Assembly (NCBI GenBank): GCA_002691645.1
Contig: NZIP01000010.1
Coordinates: 1 to 64,000, forward strand
Source of the DNA: Flavobacteriaceae bacterium
GTDB taxonomy: Bacteria; Bacteroidota; Bacteroidia; Flavobacteriales; Flavobacteriaceae
Reading direction: 5' to 3'
Length of the DNA: 64,000 bases
How positions within the stretch are numbered: position 1 is the first letter of the stretch; each line of letters begins with the position of its first letter. Shown here one piece after another: positions 8,710 through 19,198 of this stretch. The notes under the pieces were generated by a model, which saw only the letters and a program-made list of their open reading frames with translations, was not told the origin of the DNA and did no database searches. The translations under genes and the position numbers were made by a program.

Positions 8710-10335
8710 TTATTTTAGTTGTACTGTATTGATATAAAAGTTTGGATCAAAAACTAAGTCGTTTGTATGAGTTAAAGTAACACTTTTCCAGCTCTTTTCC
8801 GGAAAGATCCACTGCGTTTGCTCAGCCACGTTTATTTTTAGTGGCATTTCAAAACCATCTAAACAATCATCCGCATAGCGAAAGTGTAATTCGTTATTTT
8901 CTATCTTATATTCTAAAGTGGGAATATTCGTTTGACGTAAGTATTGATTGAAAAACACTTTTAAGGGTAGTTCGGTAAATTCTGTGATGTAATCCTCTAT
9001 CTCAGAAGTTGTTACTGTTGAATGGTAAAACTCTGTATTTAAACCTCTCAAAAGCATTCTGAATTTTTTGTCATCATCTATCCACTGTCTTAAGGTGTGT
9101 ATGACGTTGGATCCTTTGTAATATTTGTCATTTCCTTTGGAGGGTTGATTTACGCCGTACCATCCAATAATAGGTCCTTTGTTTTCGATATATCTACGAG
9201 TTCCTCTCACGTATTCTTGTGCCGCTTTTTTGCCAAAATGATAATCTAAATAAAGAGATTCACTGTAGGCTGTAAAACTCTCGTGAAGCCACATGTCTGC
9301 TGCATCTTTGTAGGTTATGTTATTGGCAAACCATTCGTGCCCAGCCTCATGAACAATAATAAAATCAAATTCAAGACCCCATCCAGTACCAGATAAATCT
9401 CTACCGAGATATCCGTTTTGAAATTGATTGCCATAGGTAACAGAACTTTGGTGTTCCATCCCGAGATAAGGCACTTGGACTAGTTTAAAGCTGTCTTCAT
9501 AAAAAGGGTAGGGTCCAAACCAATACTCGAAGGCCTCCAGCATCATCGGAACTTGTTTGAATTGCTGTTTTGCTTTTTCAAGATCTTGCTTTAAAACGTG
9601 GTAAGAAATGTCTAAAGGACCGTTCTCTCCTTGATATACCTCTTGATAAGAGGTATAGTTTCCTATATTTATATTAACCCCATAATTGTTGATAGGATTT
9701 TTTACTTCGTAAACATATTTGGCTTTTCCATCGGAATATTCCACATTTTTAAGACGACCATTTGAAACATTGACAAGGCCTTCTGGAACAGTCACGCTGA
9801 TACTTAAGGATTCTGCTTCGTCGTACATATGGTCTTTGTTTGGCCACCATACACTCGCACCTAAACCTTGACAAGAGGTCGCGACAAAGGGTAGGTTAAG
9901 GTCGTCTTTTTTCCATGAAAAACCACCATCCCAAGGCGCGCGAACTGCTTCCTTTGGATGTCCTTGAAAATAGATTTCAATAGAATTTTCTGTATTTGGG
10001 ACTGGTATGTTGGAAAAATCAATCCAGTAGACATTGTCCTCTCTTGATATATTAAGTTTGGTTCTATTTTGCAGTACACTATCGATTTGCATTGGTGTTT
10101 GTAAATCTATTTGCATTCTGCGGATTGAATCATCTAACACCTTATAGGTCATGATGTTTTTACCTTGGATGTATTTGTTATCGATGTCTACTTCTATATC
10201 TAAATCGTATCGCAAAACATCCCACCACATCCGCTCTTTGGTAATAGACCCTCTGAGACTATCCTGTCGTGTAAATTCTTGAGCGTTTAAATGCAGACTA
10301 AGGCAAAGGGCGATAAGAACAATTGTTTTTTGCAT
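8710..10335 (-). CDS. M1 family metallopeptidase
   Basis: HEAGHEW...HESFTAYSESLY zinc-binding motif; exported N-terminus. Confidence 0.92.
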   Translation of the reverse strand: MQKTIVLIALCLSLHLNAQEFTRQDSLRGSITKERMWWDVLRYDLDIEVDIDNKYIQGKNIMTYKVLDDSIRRMQIDLQTPMQIDSVLQNRTKLNISREDNVYWIDFSNIPVPNTENSIEIYFQGHPKEAVRAPWDGGFSWKKDDLNLPFVATSCQGLGASVWWPNKDHMYDEAESLSISVTVPEGLVNVSNGRLKNVEYSDGKAKYVYEVKNPINNYGVNINIGNYTSYQEVYQGENGPLDISYHVLKQDLEKAKQQFKQVPMMLEAFEYWFGPYPFYEDSFKLVQVPYLGMEHQSSVTYGNQFQNGYLGRDLSGTGWGLEFDFIIVHEAGHEWFANNITYKDAADMWLHESFTAYSESLYLDYHFGKKAAQEYVRGTRRYIENKGPIIGWYGVNQPSKGNDKYYKGSNVIHTLRQWIDDDKKFRMLLRGLNTEFYHSTVTTSEIEDYITEFTELPLKVFFNQYLRQTNIPTLEYKIENNELHFRYADDCLDGFEMPLKINVAEQTQWIFPEKSWKSVTLTHTNDLVFDPNFYINTVQLK

Positions 10336-10337
10336 AG

Positions 10338-11699
10338 CTACCTAAAAATGCTATTTGGAAATACAACTTCACTTTCAAAACCGTTGGCGCCAATTGCTGA
10401 TACGCCAAAGAAATAGTTGTCAATCACTATACCATCAAGAGTTACTTCATTGGTATCTTCAACTACGCGAGAATACTGCCAATGTGGAGCAGTGGTTTCT
10501 CTCCAATGTATTCTATACTTTGTTGCTGCTGTAGACGCTTTCCATCTTAGTTTTGTGGAGGGCTGTACAATTCCACCTATGGCTACCTCAGTTGGAGCAG
10601 GAGGTGCCCATGCCAGACTAGCAAGATTAATGGCGTTGACTGCGGTTAATTTTGCTGCGTAATCGAAATTCACATGCTCAAAAACATCTCCATACGCGAT
10701 GCCGTCTTCAACTCGAATATCTTGATGCTGCTGGGTATAGTTTTCGTGAGCCTCCATAATTCGTACACCTGCATATCCTAAATCATTAAAAGGCCTGTGA
10801 TGACCGCCGCGTCCGAAGCGATCAAGACGGTATATCATCATTGGATTCATTTCGGGCATATAGGTCTTAGTATTTTTATAAATATATCGAGCTAATTGCC
10901 GAGATATTCCGTCAACCTCACCGCCATAAAATCGTCTGGCTCTTCTTTGGCGCTCTGTTTCATTAGCAGGAACAGGCTCTGAAAATATTCTAAAATCTCT
11001 ATTACTGATTACACCATCAACACCCGTTATATTGCCGATCATATCATTATTGAGAACCCCAATAATTTCCCAATTCTTTTCTTTTGCGTACTCGGCCAAA
11101 CCTTTTCCTCCAAATAAGCCTTGTTCTTCTCCAGCTAATCCTACATAGATGACGCTGTTCTCAAAGCTGTATTTACTCAAGACGCGTGCTGCTTCGATAG
11201 TTCCTGCCATTCCAGAGGCATTATCGTTAGCTCCAGGTGAATCAGAGGTGTAGTCTGTCGGATCTGATACTCTCGAATCGATATCGCCGCTCATAACAAT
11301 GAATCTATTGGGAAATTTTGTTCCTCTTTGAATGGCAACGACATTGACCACATCAACATCTTTGACGATTCTAGAGGCCGTTCCTTTTGCAATAAAATTG
11401 TGCTGATAAAAAACGTTTAAGCAATTGTTACATTGATTTGAGATGTTTTCAAATTCTCGTTTAATCCATCTTCTCGCTGCACCTATACCTCTTGTGTTAG
11501 AAACCGTATCACTCAGTGTGTGTCGAGTTCCAAAATCAGCTAAGGTTTTGATATCGCTCTTGATTCGGTCTGCAGAGATAGCGCCGATAATGTGATAAAT
11601 GCGCTGATCTTGCTGAGATTGAACGCTCATAACAGTGATAAGACCAATAAAAATGAGAAATTTATTCATTTCGTTTTTTCTTAAAATTAATGGAATCAA
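10338..11699 (-). CDS. M28 family peptidase with C-terminal FN3-like region
   Basis: GANDNASGMAGTIEAARVL, GLAGEEQGLFGG and NNDMIGN motifs; C-terminal KLRWKASTAATKYRIHWRE. Confidence 0.88.
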   Translation of the reverse strand: MIPLILRKNEMNKFLIFIGLITVMSVQSQQDQRIYHIIGAISADRIKSDIKTLADFGTRHTLSDTVSNTRGIGAARRWIKREFENISNQCNNCLNVFYQHNFIAKGTASRIVKDVDVVNVVAIQRGTKFPNRFIVMSGDIDSRVSDPTDYTSDSPGANDNASGMAGTIEAARVLSKYSFENSVIYVGLAGEEQGLFGGKGLAEYAKEKNWEIIGVLNNDMIGNITGVDGVISNRDFRIFSEPVPANETERQRRARRFYGGEVDGISRQLARYIYKNTKTYMPEMNPMMIYRLDRFGRGGHHRPFNDLGYAGVRIMEAHENYTQQHQDIRVEDGIAYGDVFEHVNFDYAAKLTAVNAINLASLAWAPPAPTEVAIGGIVQPSTKLRWKASTAATKYRIHWRETTAPHWQYSRVVEDTNEVTLDGIVIDNYFFGVSAIGANGFESEVVFPNSIFR

Positions 11700-13141
11700 A
11701 CTAATTTTTGAGCCATCTTATAAGTGAATTCTATAAATTCTTTGAGATGACTCACCTCAGTTGTGGCGTTCATCAAACTTACTCTTAGAAACTGCGTCTT
11801 ATTCAAAACTGTTTTTACGCAATAGTAAGTTCCGTCTTCTAAGAGAAGTTGTCTTAGGGAATTGTTTTTGTGATTGACTTCGTCTTGACTTCCTTCAAAT
11901 AGATACCTGAAGCACACAATATTGGAGTCTGGTGGAAGAAAGTATTCGAAATGAGGGTGTGCCTTCAGTAATTTTATAAAGTCTTTGGCTAAATCAAATT
12001 GCCTGTCGATAAAATCTTCGAAGATTTTATCGCCATAAACTTGAAGTATGGTATACCAATATACAGAGGTCATGGTCTTGGTGCATTCAAAAGTTCGTTT
12101 TGCTCCATTATACCAATCTTCTTCCTCTGTATCGTGTAATAAATATTCTACTCGTTGATTGAAGTTTCTGTGGGCATCGTCACCATTTTTAAAGAGTATC
12201 GCAGTAGTTAAGGTGGGCATTAGCATCATTTTATGACCATCGATCACAATTGAATCTGCGAGCTCCGATCCCCTCATAAGATGTTTGTACTTCTCAGATA
12301 AGACCACGGCTCCAGCGTGAGCACCGTCTACGTGAAACCAAATGGATTTTGATTTGGCAAAGGCTCCCATATCTTCTAAGGGATCAAAGTTTCCTGTAGC
12401 TGTAGAAGGAGCGCTTCCTACAATAGCAAATACTTCAATGCCCTTGTTTACAGCATCTTGATAGACCTCTTCTAGTTTTTTTGCATCCGCACAGAAATTA
12501 CTGTTTACTGGAATACCTATTATGCCTTGATCTCCAAGCCCCATAATACGTGCTGCTCTATCAATGCAATAATGCGCTTCTGCGCTTACCATCACACCTA
12601 ATTTTTTGGTGCTCCCGGTATGCCATATGTCTTCTTCGATTATTGCGCGTCTCGCTGCTAGCAGTGCTGTTAAATTAGCAAGGGTACCTCCTGAGGTTAA
12701 AAATCCTCTTGAATTTTGACCATATCCCACTTTAGAACACAACCAGTCTGTGACAATACGTTCCATTGCTGTGGGGGCCATACCCATTTCATAGACTGCC
12801 ATTCCGTTATTACTCAGTGCTGTAGCTGCTCCCAAAAAACTGTTTATTGGTAAAGGCGCTCCGACCTGATGTCCGATATATTTTGGATTATGAATGTGAT
12901 TGGTGTGTCCAAACAAAGAGCTGATTAAAGCCTGTATTTTTTGATTTTCAGCAGCATCTTTATGTTTATTAGGCCAATTTTTCCAATAATCGAGTTCTTC
13001 TTCTGGAGATCTGTAGTTTATTGTTTTTGAACCTTCACTCTGGGCATTTTGCAAAAAGTCTTGAAGAAGTTCAAAAACTAAAAGACCCTGCTGAGCGAAG
13101 CCGGCAGGGTTATACAAGTTTTTAAAATTTGTTTTACTCAT
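11696..13141 (-). CDS. PLP-dependent group II decarboxylase family protein
   Basis: FLTSGGTLANLTALLAAR, AHYCIDRAARIMG, FHVDGAHAGAVVLS and DSIVIDGHKMM (PLP lysine). Confidence 0.88.
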   Translation of the reverse strand: MSKTNFKNLYNPAGFAQQGLLVFELLQDFLQNAQSEGSKTINYRSPEEELDYWKNWPNKHKDAAENQKIQALISSLFGHTNHIHNPKYIGHQVGAPLPINSFLGAATALSNNGMAVYEMGMAPTAMERIVTDWLCSKVGYGQNSRGFLTSGGTLANLTALLAARRAIIEEDIWHTGSTKKLGVMVSAEAHYCIDRAARIMGLGDQGIIGIPVNSNFCADAKKLEEVYQDAVNKGIEVFAIVGSAPSTATGNFDPLEDMGAFAKSKSIWFHVDGAHAGAVVLSEKYKHLMRGSELADSIVIDGHKMMLMPTLTTAILFKNGDDAHRNFNQRVEYLLHDTEEEDWYNGAKRTFECTKTMTSVYWYTILQVYGDKIFEDFIDRQFDLAKDFIKLLKAHPHFEYFLPPDSNIVCFRYLFEGSQDEVNHKNNSLRQLLLEDGTYYCVKTVLNKTQFLRVSLMNATTEVSHLKEFIEFTYKMAQKLV

Positions 13142-13165
13142 TTCAGCATTTGTAACTCGTTAAAG

Positions 13166-14974
13166 TTAAAACATTGAATCAAATTGATACTTAGAATTTT
13201 CTTTCATAGAAGAGGCTACTTTATTTCTCAATTCAATGATATTAGGCGTTTGGTGGTATTTGGTGAAACGTTTTAGCCCCATCAATAGCATTTTTTGCAT
13301 ATCACCCTCTGCAAAAGAAACAATACCTTCTTTCGCTTTAACCGTAACTATATCGACAGCCTTATAAACATACATCTCACATAATGCTATTTGAATATCT
13401 TGATTGTATTTTCCTCTTTCAATGTTTTTTAACGTTCTGAGTAGTGCAGATTCTGCCATATAAATTTCATTGAGTATATCTGCGGCATTCATCAGCAGTG
13501 ATTGATGCTCCTCTAAATCTTGACCGTATTTTTCAACGGCACTTCCTGCAACCATTAAAAACACTTTTTTGAGCCTTTTAACGATGTCCATTTCTTGTGA
13601 TAAAGGAGTACTAAAATCTGGAGTTTCAAAACTTGGTATAGAAGTGAGCTCGTCTTTAATACTAATCGCAGGCCCCAGCAGATCAACATGTCCTTTGAGT
13701 GCTTTTTTAATAAGCATCCCTACAGCTAACATTCGATTTATTTCGTTTGTACCCTCGTAGATTCGTGATATTCTGGCATCTCTCCAAGCCGATTCCATAG
13801 GTGTATCGGCACTAAACCCCATTCCTCCAAAAATTTGAATTCCTTCATCGGCACAGCGCTGAACGTGTTCAGACACGGTTACTTTTAATATAGAACATTC
13901 GACAACAAATTCTTCTACACCTTTAAGTTCTGCCTCTTGATGAGATTTTCCTTGCGCAATGCGATTTTCGATACCCAATTCAATGTCATGTGCAGCCCTA
14001 TATGAGGCAGACTCATCTACGTAACAATACATGAGCATTTCAGCCAGTTTAGAGGAAATCGCTTCAAATTCGATTATAGGTTGATCAAATTGAACGCGTT
14101 GTGTGGCGTAAGACACCGATTCATTGATAATTCTTCGTTGAGCTTCAAGGCAGGCGGCTGCTAGTTTAATGCGTCCCACATTTAATGCGTTCATCGCAAT
14201 TTTAAATCCGTTTCCTCTTTCGGATAACATATTTTCTACAGGGACCTTGGTATTACTGAAAAAAACCTGTCGGGTAGAAGAGGAGTGAATTCCTAATTTA
14301 TTTTCTTCTTCACCTAATTTGATGCCATTTTCCGGGTCATTTTCTACAATGAACCCTGTGATGTTTTTGTCGTTTTCAATGCGAGCAAATACGATAAATA
14401 AATTGCAAAATCCTGCATTTGAAATCCACATTTTTTGACCGTTGATGAGGTAATGCGATTGGTCATCGGATAATTCGGCTGTTGTTTTTCCAGAGTTTGC
14501 ATCTGAACCTGCTCCGGGCTCGGTTAAACAATAGGCGCCAAACCATTCTCCTGAAGCGAGTTTAGGAACGTATTTTTGCTTTTGAGTCTCATTACCGTAT
14601 AGGGTTATGGGCATGGTTCCTATTCCTGTATGTGCTCCAAATGCAGTACTGAATGATCCTGTTGCCCCTGAGATGTAATCACATACGAGCATTGTGGTCA
14701 CAAAACCCATACCCATACCGCCGTATGCCTCGGGAACTGCTACACTCAACAAACCTAGTTCACCAGCTTTTCGCATACATTCTTCTGTGTACGCGTAGTC
14801 TTTCTTTTCAAAACGCTCCCAATGTGCCCACAATTCGCGTTCTACAAATTCGAGTGTGCTTTCTCGAATCATTCTTTGATCTTCACTTAAATCTTCAAGT
14901 GAAAAAACATCTTCGGCTGGAGTTTCTTTGACGATAAACTGTCCGCCTCTTGTTCTGGTTTTTACTGTACTCAT
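13166..14974 (-). CDS. acyl-CoA dehydrogenase
   Basis: YCLTEPGAGSDANS, KMWISNAGFCNLFIVFA, QIFGGMGFSADTPMESAWRDARISRIYEGTNEI. Confidence 0.95.
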   Translation of the reverse strand: MSTVKTRTRGGQFIVKETPAEDVFSLEDLSEDQRMIRESTLEFVERELWAHWERFEKKDYAYTEECMRKAGELGLLSVAVPEAYGGMGMGFVTTMLVCDYISGATGSFSTAFGAHTGIGTMPITLYGNETQKQKYVPKLASGEWFGAYCLTEPGAGSDANSGKTTAELSDDQSHYLINGQKMWISNAGFCNLFIVFARIENDKNITGFIVENDPENGIKLGEEENKLGIHSSSTRQVFFSNTKVPVENMLSERGNGFKIAMNALNVGRIKLAAACLEAQRRIINESVSYATQRVQFDQPIIEFEAISSKLAEMLMYCYVDESASYRAAHDIELGIENRIAQGKSHQEAELKGVEEFVVECSILKVTVSEHVQRCADEGIQIFGGMGFSADTPMESAWRDARISRIYEGTNEINRMLAVGMLIKKALKGHVDLLGPAISIKDELTSIPSFETPDFSTPLSQEMDIVKRLKKVFLMVAGSAVEKYGQDLEEHQSLLMNAADILNEIYMAESALLRTLKNIERGKYNQDIQIALCEMYVYKAVDIVTVKAKEGIVSFAEGDMQKMLLMGLKRFTKYHQTPNIIELRNKVASSMKENSKYQFDSMF

Positions 14975-14986
14975 TTTTTAAAAGAT

Positions 14987-16177
14987 TTAGGATATAAATT
15001 CAAAAACCCCAGCAGCTCCTTGACCTGTTCCAACACACATGGTCACTAGGCCGTATTGATTTTGGTGTTTTTGTCTTCGCATTTCATTAAACAATTGGAC
15101 TGAAAGTTTTGCTCCTGTGCAACCTAAAGGGTGTCCTAATGCAATAGCTCCTCCATTAGGATTAACTTTTTGAGGATCGATATCTAGCTCTTTGATTACG
15201 GCTAAAGATTGAGAAGCAAAGGCCTCATTAAGTTCAATAAGTGCTATTAGATTGAGTTTTATGTCTGCGCGTTTAAGTGCTTTTGGAATGGCGTAAATTG
15301 GCCCCATACCCATAATTTTTGGCGCTAAGCCTGCAGTACCATAACTCACGAGTCTAGCTATTGGATCAAGCTTGAATTCTTTAACCATGCTTTCGCTCAT
15401 GATCATTACAAAAGCTGCCCCATCACTCATTTGAGATGAATTTCCAGCGGTAACACTTCCTTTGGCAGCAAATACAGGTCTTAGACTCGATAATTTTTCT
15501 AAAGAAGTGTCTGCGCGTGGCCCTTCGTCGCGATCAACGGTATAAGAGTTGGATTGTTTTTTTCCATTCTCATCGACATAGGTGTTCGAAATGTGAATGG
15601 GTACAATTTCATCTTTGAAATAATCTTCCTGAAGGGCGCGAAGTGCTTTTTGATGTGATTCGAAAGAAAATTGATCTTGTTCTTCTCTAGTGACCTCATA
15701 TTTTTTGGCAACTTCTTCGGCGGTTAATCCCATACCCCAATAATAATCTTCTTTACCTGCCGCAGCTACTTTGTAGTCTGGAGTAGGTTTGTACCCACCC
15801 ATTGGGATGTAACTCATACTCTCAACTCCTCCAGCAATGATACAATCGGCCATGCCGGCGTTAATCTTGGCTGAGGCCATTGCAATTGTCTCTAAGCCTG
15901 AGGCGCAATATCGATTTACTGTGACACCTGGAACATCGTCGGTCTCAAGACCCATAAGTGAAATTAAACGGGCAATGTTTAAACCTTGTTCTGCCTCAGG
16001 CATCGCGTTACCTACAATCACATCATCAATTCGTTTTTTGTCTAAATCTGGAATTTGCGCAACTAAATGAGCTATGGTTTCGGCTGCGAGTTCATCCGGT
16101 CTTTTAAATCGGAACACACCTTTTGGGGCTTTACCCACGGCAGTTCTATATCCTTTTACAATGTAAGCAGTTTGCAT
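14987..16177 (-). CDS. fadA: acetyl-CoA C-acyltransferase (thiolase)
   Basis: VNRYCASGLETIAMA, NPNGGAIALGHPLGCTGAK, MCVGTGQGAAGVFE. Confidence 0.93.
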   Translation of the reverse strand: MQTAYIVKGYRTAVGKAPKGVFRFKRPDELAAETIAHLVAQIPDLDKKRIDDVIVGNAMPEAEQGLNIARLISLMGLETDDVPGVTVNRYCASGLETIAMASAKINAGMADCIIAGGVESMSYIPMGGYKPTPDYKVAAAGKEDYYWGMGLTAEEVAKKYEVTREEQDQFSFESHQKALRALQEDYFKDEIVPIHISNTYVDENGKKQSNSYTVDRDEGPRADTSLEKLSSLRPVFAAKGSVTAGNSSQMSDGAAFVMIMSESMVKEFKLDPIARLVSYGTAGLAPKIMGMGPIYAIPKALKRADIKLNLIALIELNEAFASQSLAVIKELDIDPQKVNPNGGAIALGHPLGCTGAKLSVQLFNEMRRQKHQNQYGLVTMCVGTGQGAAGVFEFIS

Positions 16178-16180
16178 AAT

Positions 16181-18595
16181 TTAATTTCTTAAGGGTTTAC
16201 CGGTTTTTAACATGTGTTGAATACGTTCTATAGTTTTTCGTTCTCCACAAAGTGATAGAAAAGCTTCACGTTCGATATCTAATAAGTATTGTTCACTTAC
16301 CGTTTGAGATGAGGATAAGTCACCTCCAGACATTACATAAGCCAGTTTAGAAGCAATTTTTTTATCGTGTTCACTAATGTAACCTCCAGCTTGCATTCCG
16401 TCTATTCCTACTAAAAACATACCCAAGGCTTGTTTACCTAAAACTTTGACGTCTTTGCGTTGAATGGGCTGCGTATATCCCTTTTCAGCGAAATTAAGCA
16501 CTCTTTTTTTAGCCTCAGCAATTTGTCTGTCTTTGTTGACTATGATAAGGTCTTTGTGCTCTTGTAAGACACCAATGTCAAATGCTTCATAGGCAGAGGT
16601 CGCTACCTTAGCCATTCCGATATTCATGAAATACTCCTGCAATACGTTGAGCTCAACATCATTTTTTCTGAAATGAGAAGCTGCTCGTAATGTCATTTCT
16701 TTAGATCCAGCTCCACCAGGAATAACACCTACGCCGAATTCAACGAGTCCAATGTAGGTTTCTGCTGTAGCAACCACAGAATCGGCATGCATACTCAATT
16801 CACATCCGCCACCTAAGGTGAGTCCATGAGGGGCAACCACAGTGGGAATTGAAGAATATCGCATGCGCATCACGGTATCTTGAAAATACTTTATGGCCAT
16901 ATTGAGCTCTTCGTATTCTTGTTCAACCGCCATCATAAAGATCATGCCAATATTGGCACCTACTGAAAAATTTTCTCCTTGATTACCTATGATTAGGCCT
17001 TCGTATTCTTTTTCGGCAATACCTACAGCCTTATTGAGACCAGCCAATACATCACCGCCTATGGTGTTCATTTTAGATTGGAATTCCATATTTAGTACTC
17101 CGTCACCTAAATCTTGAATAGCACACTCACTATTGGTGAAAATGGTTTTCTTTTCTCTAATGTTGTCTAAGATGATAAAGGCATCAGCACCTGGTTTTTT
17201 GACAAAGGAATCGCTTTGCTGATCGAAATAATAGGTTAGGCCTTCTTTAACTTGATAAAAAACGAAAGCAGTATCGTCATTTGCTTTTGATGTGATCCAC
17301 TCTGCAGCTTGTTGCTCAGCTTCTTTTATGAGTTCGATTCCTTTTTGAAAGCCTATAGCGTCCCAAATTTGAAAGGGTCCGTGTTGCCATCCAAACCCTG
17401 CTTTCATCGCATCATCAATCTTGTAAAGGGCATCTGTAATTTCGCCTACACGATGAGAGACATAAGCAAAGAGTTCACCAAGGCTTTTTCGGTAGAATAG
17501 ACTCGCTTTGTCGTCACCACTTATGAGTATTGGGAATCTGTCAATCACATTGTCTATTCCCTTGGTTTTTTCTAGGATGGGAAACTTGGATTTTTTCTGA
17601 CTCGTGTAGGTGAGACTGTCAAGATCCAAGGATAATATCTCTGTTTTACAAACTTCATTTTTGGTTTTTTTATAAAACCCCGAACCTGTTTTACTCCCCA
17701 ACCATTTTTGCTCCATCATGGTTTCGATAAAAGCGGGAAGCTCAAATACGCTGTGACGTTCATCATTTGGACAATGCTCACTAATGCCATTGGCCACATG
17801 AACAAGCGTGTCTAAACCAACTACATCCACAGTTCTAAAGGTCGCTGATTTCGGACGGCCTATAAGCGGTCCGGTTAGTTTGTCCACGTCTTCAACGCTC
17901 ATATTCAGCTTTTTGACCGTGTGGAACAAACTCTGAATACTGAAAATACCTATTCGGTTTCCGATGAACGCTGGAGTGTCTCTTGCGACTACAGGTGTTT
18001 TTCCTAAAAATTTATCCGCAAACAAGGTAAAAAATGAGATCACTTGGTCTGAAGTATACTCAGACGGAATGATTTCGAATAATTTTAAATAACGTGCGGG
18101 GTTGAAAAAATGTGTTCCGCAAAAGTGTTTTTTGAAGTCATCTGAGCGGCCTTCCAACATGAGTTGTATCGGAATTCCCGAAGTATTTGTGCTTATAAGT
18201 GTTCCGGGTTTTCTATGCTGTTCTATTTGTTCAAAAACTTGAAGTTTGATATCTAAACGCTCAACAACAACTTCAATAATCCAGTCAACATCAGCAATTT
18301 TAGACAAATCGTCTTCTAAATTTCCTATGCTTATTCGGCTCTTAAAACTTGGGTGATAGAGCGGAGCTGGTTTTGATTTGACGGCCTTCTCCAAAGATTC
18401 TCGTACAATTCGGTTGCGAACTTTAAGCTCTGAAAGACTTAACTTTTGCTTTTCTTCATTTTCATTAAGCGATTTAGGTACAATATCTAAAAGTAGCACT
18501 TCGAGGCCAATGTTAGCAAAATGACAAGCAATACCACTTCCCATTATCCCAGAGCCTATAACTGCTACTTTTTTAATCCGTCTTTTTGTATTCAT
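16181..18595 (-). CDS. fadB: 3-hydroxyacyl-CoA dehydrogenase / enoyl-CoA hydratase fusion
   Basis: N-terminal KVAVIGSGIMGSGIACHFANIG; GTHFFNPARYLKLFEIIPSEYT; C-terminal crotonase region GLTLGGGCELSMHAD..VGLVEFGVGVIPGGAGSKE. Confidence 0.92.
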   Translation of the reverse strand: MNTKRRIKKVAVIGSGIMGSGIACHFANIGLEVLLLDIVPKSLNENEEKQKLSLSELKVRNRIVRESLEKAVKSKPAPLYHPSFKSRISIGNLEDDLSKIADVDWIIEVVVERLDIKLQVFEQIEQHRKPGTLISTNTSGIPIQLMLEGRSDDFKKHFCGTHFFNPARYLKLFEIIPSEYTSDQVISFFTLFADKFLGKTPVVARDTPAFIGNRIGIFSIQSLFHTVKKLNMSVEDVDKLTGPLIGRPKSATFRTVDVVGLDTLVHVANGISEHCPNDERHSVFELPAFIETMMEQKWLGSKTGSGFYKKTKNEVCKTEILSLDLDSLTYTSQKKSKFPILEKTKGIDNVIDRFPILISGDDKASLFYRKSLGELFAYVSHRVGEITDALYKIDDAMKAGFGWQHGPFQIWDAIGFQKGIELIKEAEQQAAEWITSKANDDTAFVFYQVKEGLTYYFDQQSDSFVKKPGADAFIILDNIREKKTIFTNSECAIQDLGDGVLNMEFQSKMNTIGGDVLAGLNKAVGIAEKEYEGLIIGNQGENFSVGANIGMIFMMAVEQEYEELNMAIKYFQDTVMRMRYSSIPTVVAPHGLTLGGGCELSMHADSVVATAETYIGLVEFGVGVIPGGAGSKEMTLRAASHFRKNDVELNVLQEYFMNIGMAKVATSAYEAFDIGVLQEHKDLIIVNKDRQIAEAKKRVLNFAEKGYTQPIQRKDVKVLGKQALGMFLVGIDGMQAGGYISEHDKKIASKLAYVMSGGDLSSSQTVSEQYLLDIEREAFLSLCGERKTIERIQHMLKTGKPLRN

Positions 18596-18597
18596 TT

Positions 18598-19059
18598 TTA
18601 TTCGGGATTTAGAGTTGATTTTATTTGTGAAGCAACATTTTCGAGCATTTCTATGGTTTTGAAATAACCTTTAATGTCCTCTGCACTCAATTTTGATGTG
18701 ACGCGATGGTTGAAATTTAAAACGTGTTCTTTGATCAGATCTCTTTTTTCTAAACCAAGTGCTGTGAGATGTATATGAACACCTCTTTTATCTATTGGGT
18801 TTTGTTTTCTTTCGATAAGGTTTAAATCTTCAAGATTATTGACAAGTCTTGAGAGCGAAGTGGATTCCATTCCCATCATGGGGCCCAGCGCAGTGCTAGA
18901 CACTCCGTTTTTAGGATCTAGATTTAAAAGAGTAAGTCCCACGGCCATAGTCACTCCGTAAGGTTTTGACATTTCATTGTACATTTTTGAAATACTTTGC
19001 CAAGTTGCTCTTAACGCATGGTCGAGAGTGATATTTTGATACGCATCTGACACATTCAA
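18598..19059 (-). CDS. MarR-family transcriptional regulator (start codon uncertain: TTG as called, GTG at 19053 possible)
   Basis: GMESTSLSRLVNNLEDLNLIERKQNPIDKRGVHIHLTALG winged-helix motif. Confidence 0.88.
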   Translation of the reverse strand: MNVSDAYQNITLDHALRATWQSISKMYNEMSKPYGVTMAVGLTLLNLDPKNGVSSTALGPMMGMESTSLSRLVNNLEDLNLIERKQNPIDKRGVHIHLTALGLEKRDLIKEHVLNFNHRVTSKLSAEDIKGYFKTIEMLENVASQIKSTLNPE

Positions 19060-19066
19060 ATATACA

Positions 19067-19090
19067 AAATATTATGCATGCATAGTATTT
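19067..19090. promoter_or_regulatory. candidate MarR operator palindrome
   Basis: aaatattatgca|tgcatagtattt: 24-bp palindrome with one mismatched pair, directly upstream of marR. Confidence 0.5.
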
Positions 19091-19173
19091 TTTTCAGCAA
19101 TAAAAAATGCAGAAAAATTTTGAGATTATTAATTGTAAAAGAGAGCGTGTTAAATGCACTCCTATTGCTTTAA

Positions 19174-19198
19174 TTATACAATTTACTGCCTTGTATAA
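19174..19198. repeat. inverted repeat TTATACAA-N9-TTGTATAA
   Basis: Perfect 8-bp arms in the spacer upstream of small ORF copy B. Confidence 0.6.

Noticed and set aside
11696-13141. Calling the PLP decarboxylase a specific glutamate, aspartate or aromatic amino acid decarboxylase
   Set aside because: Group II family is clear but substrate specificity cannot be read from the sequence alone.
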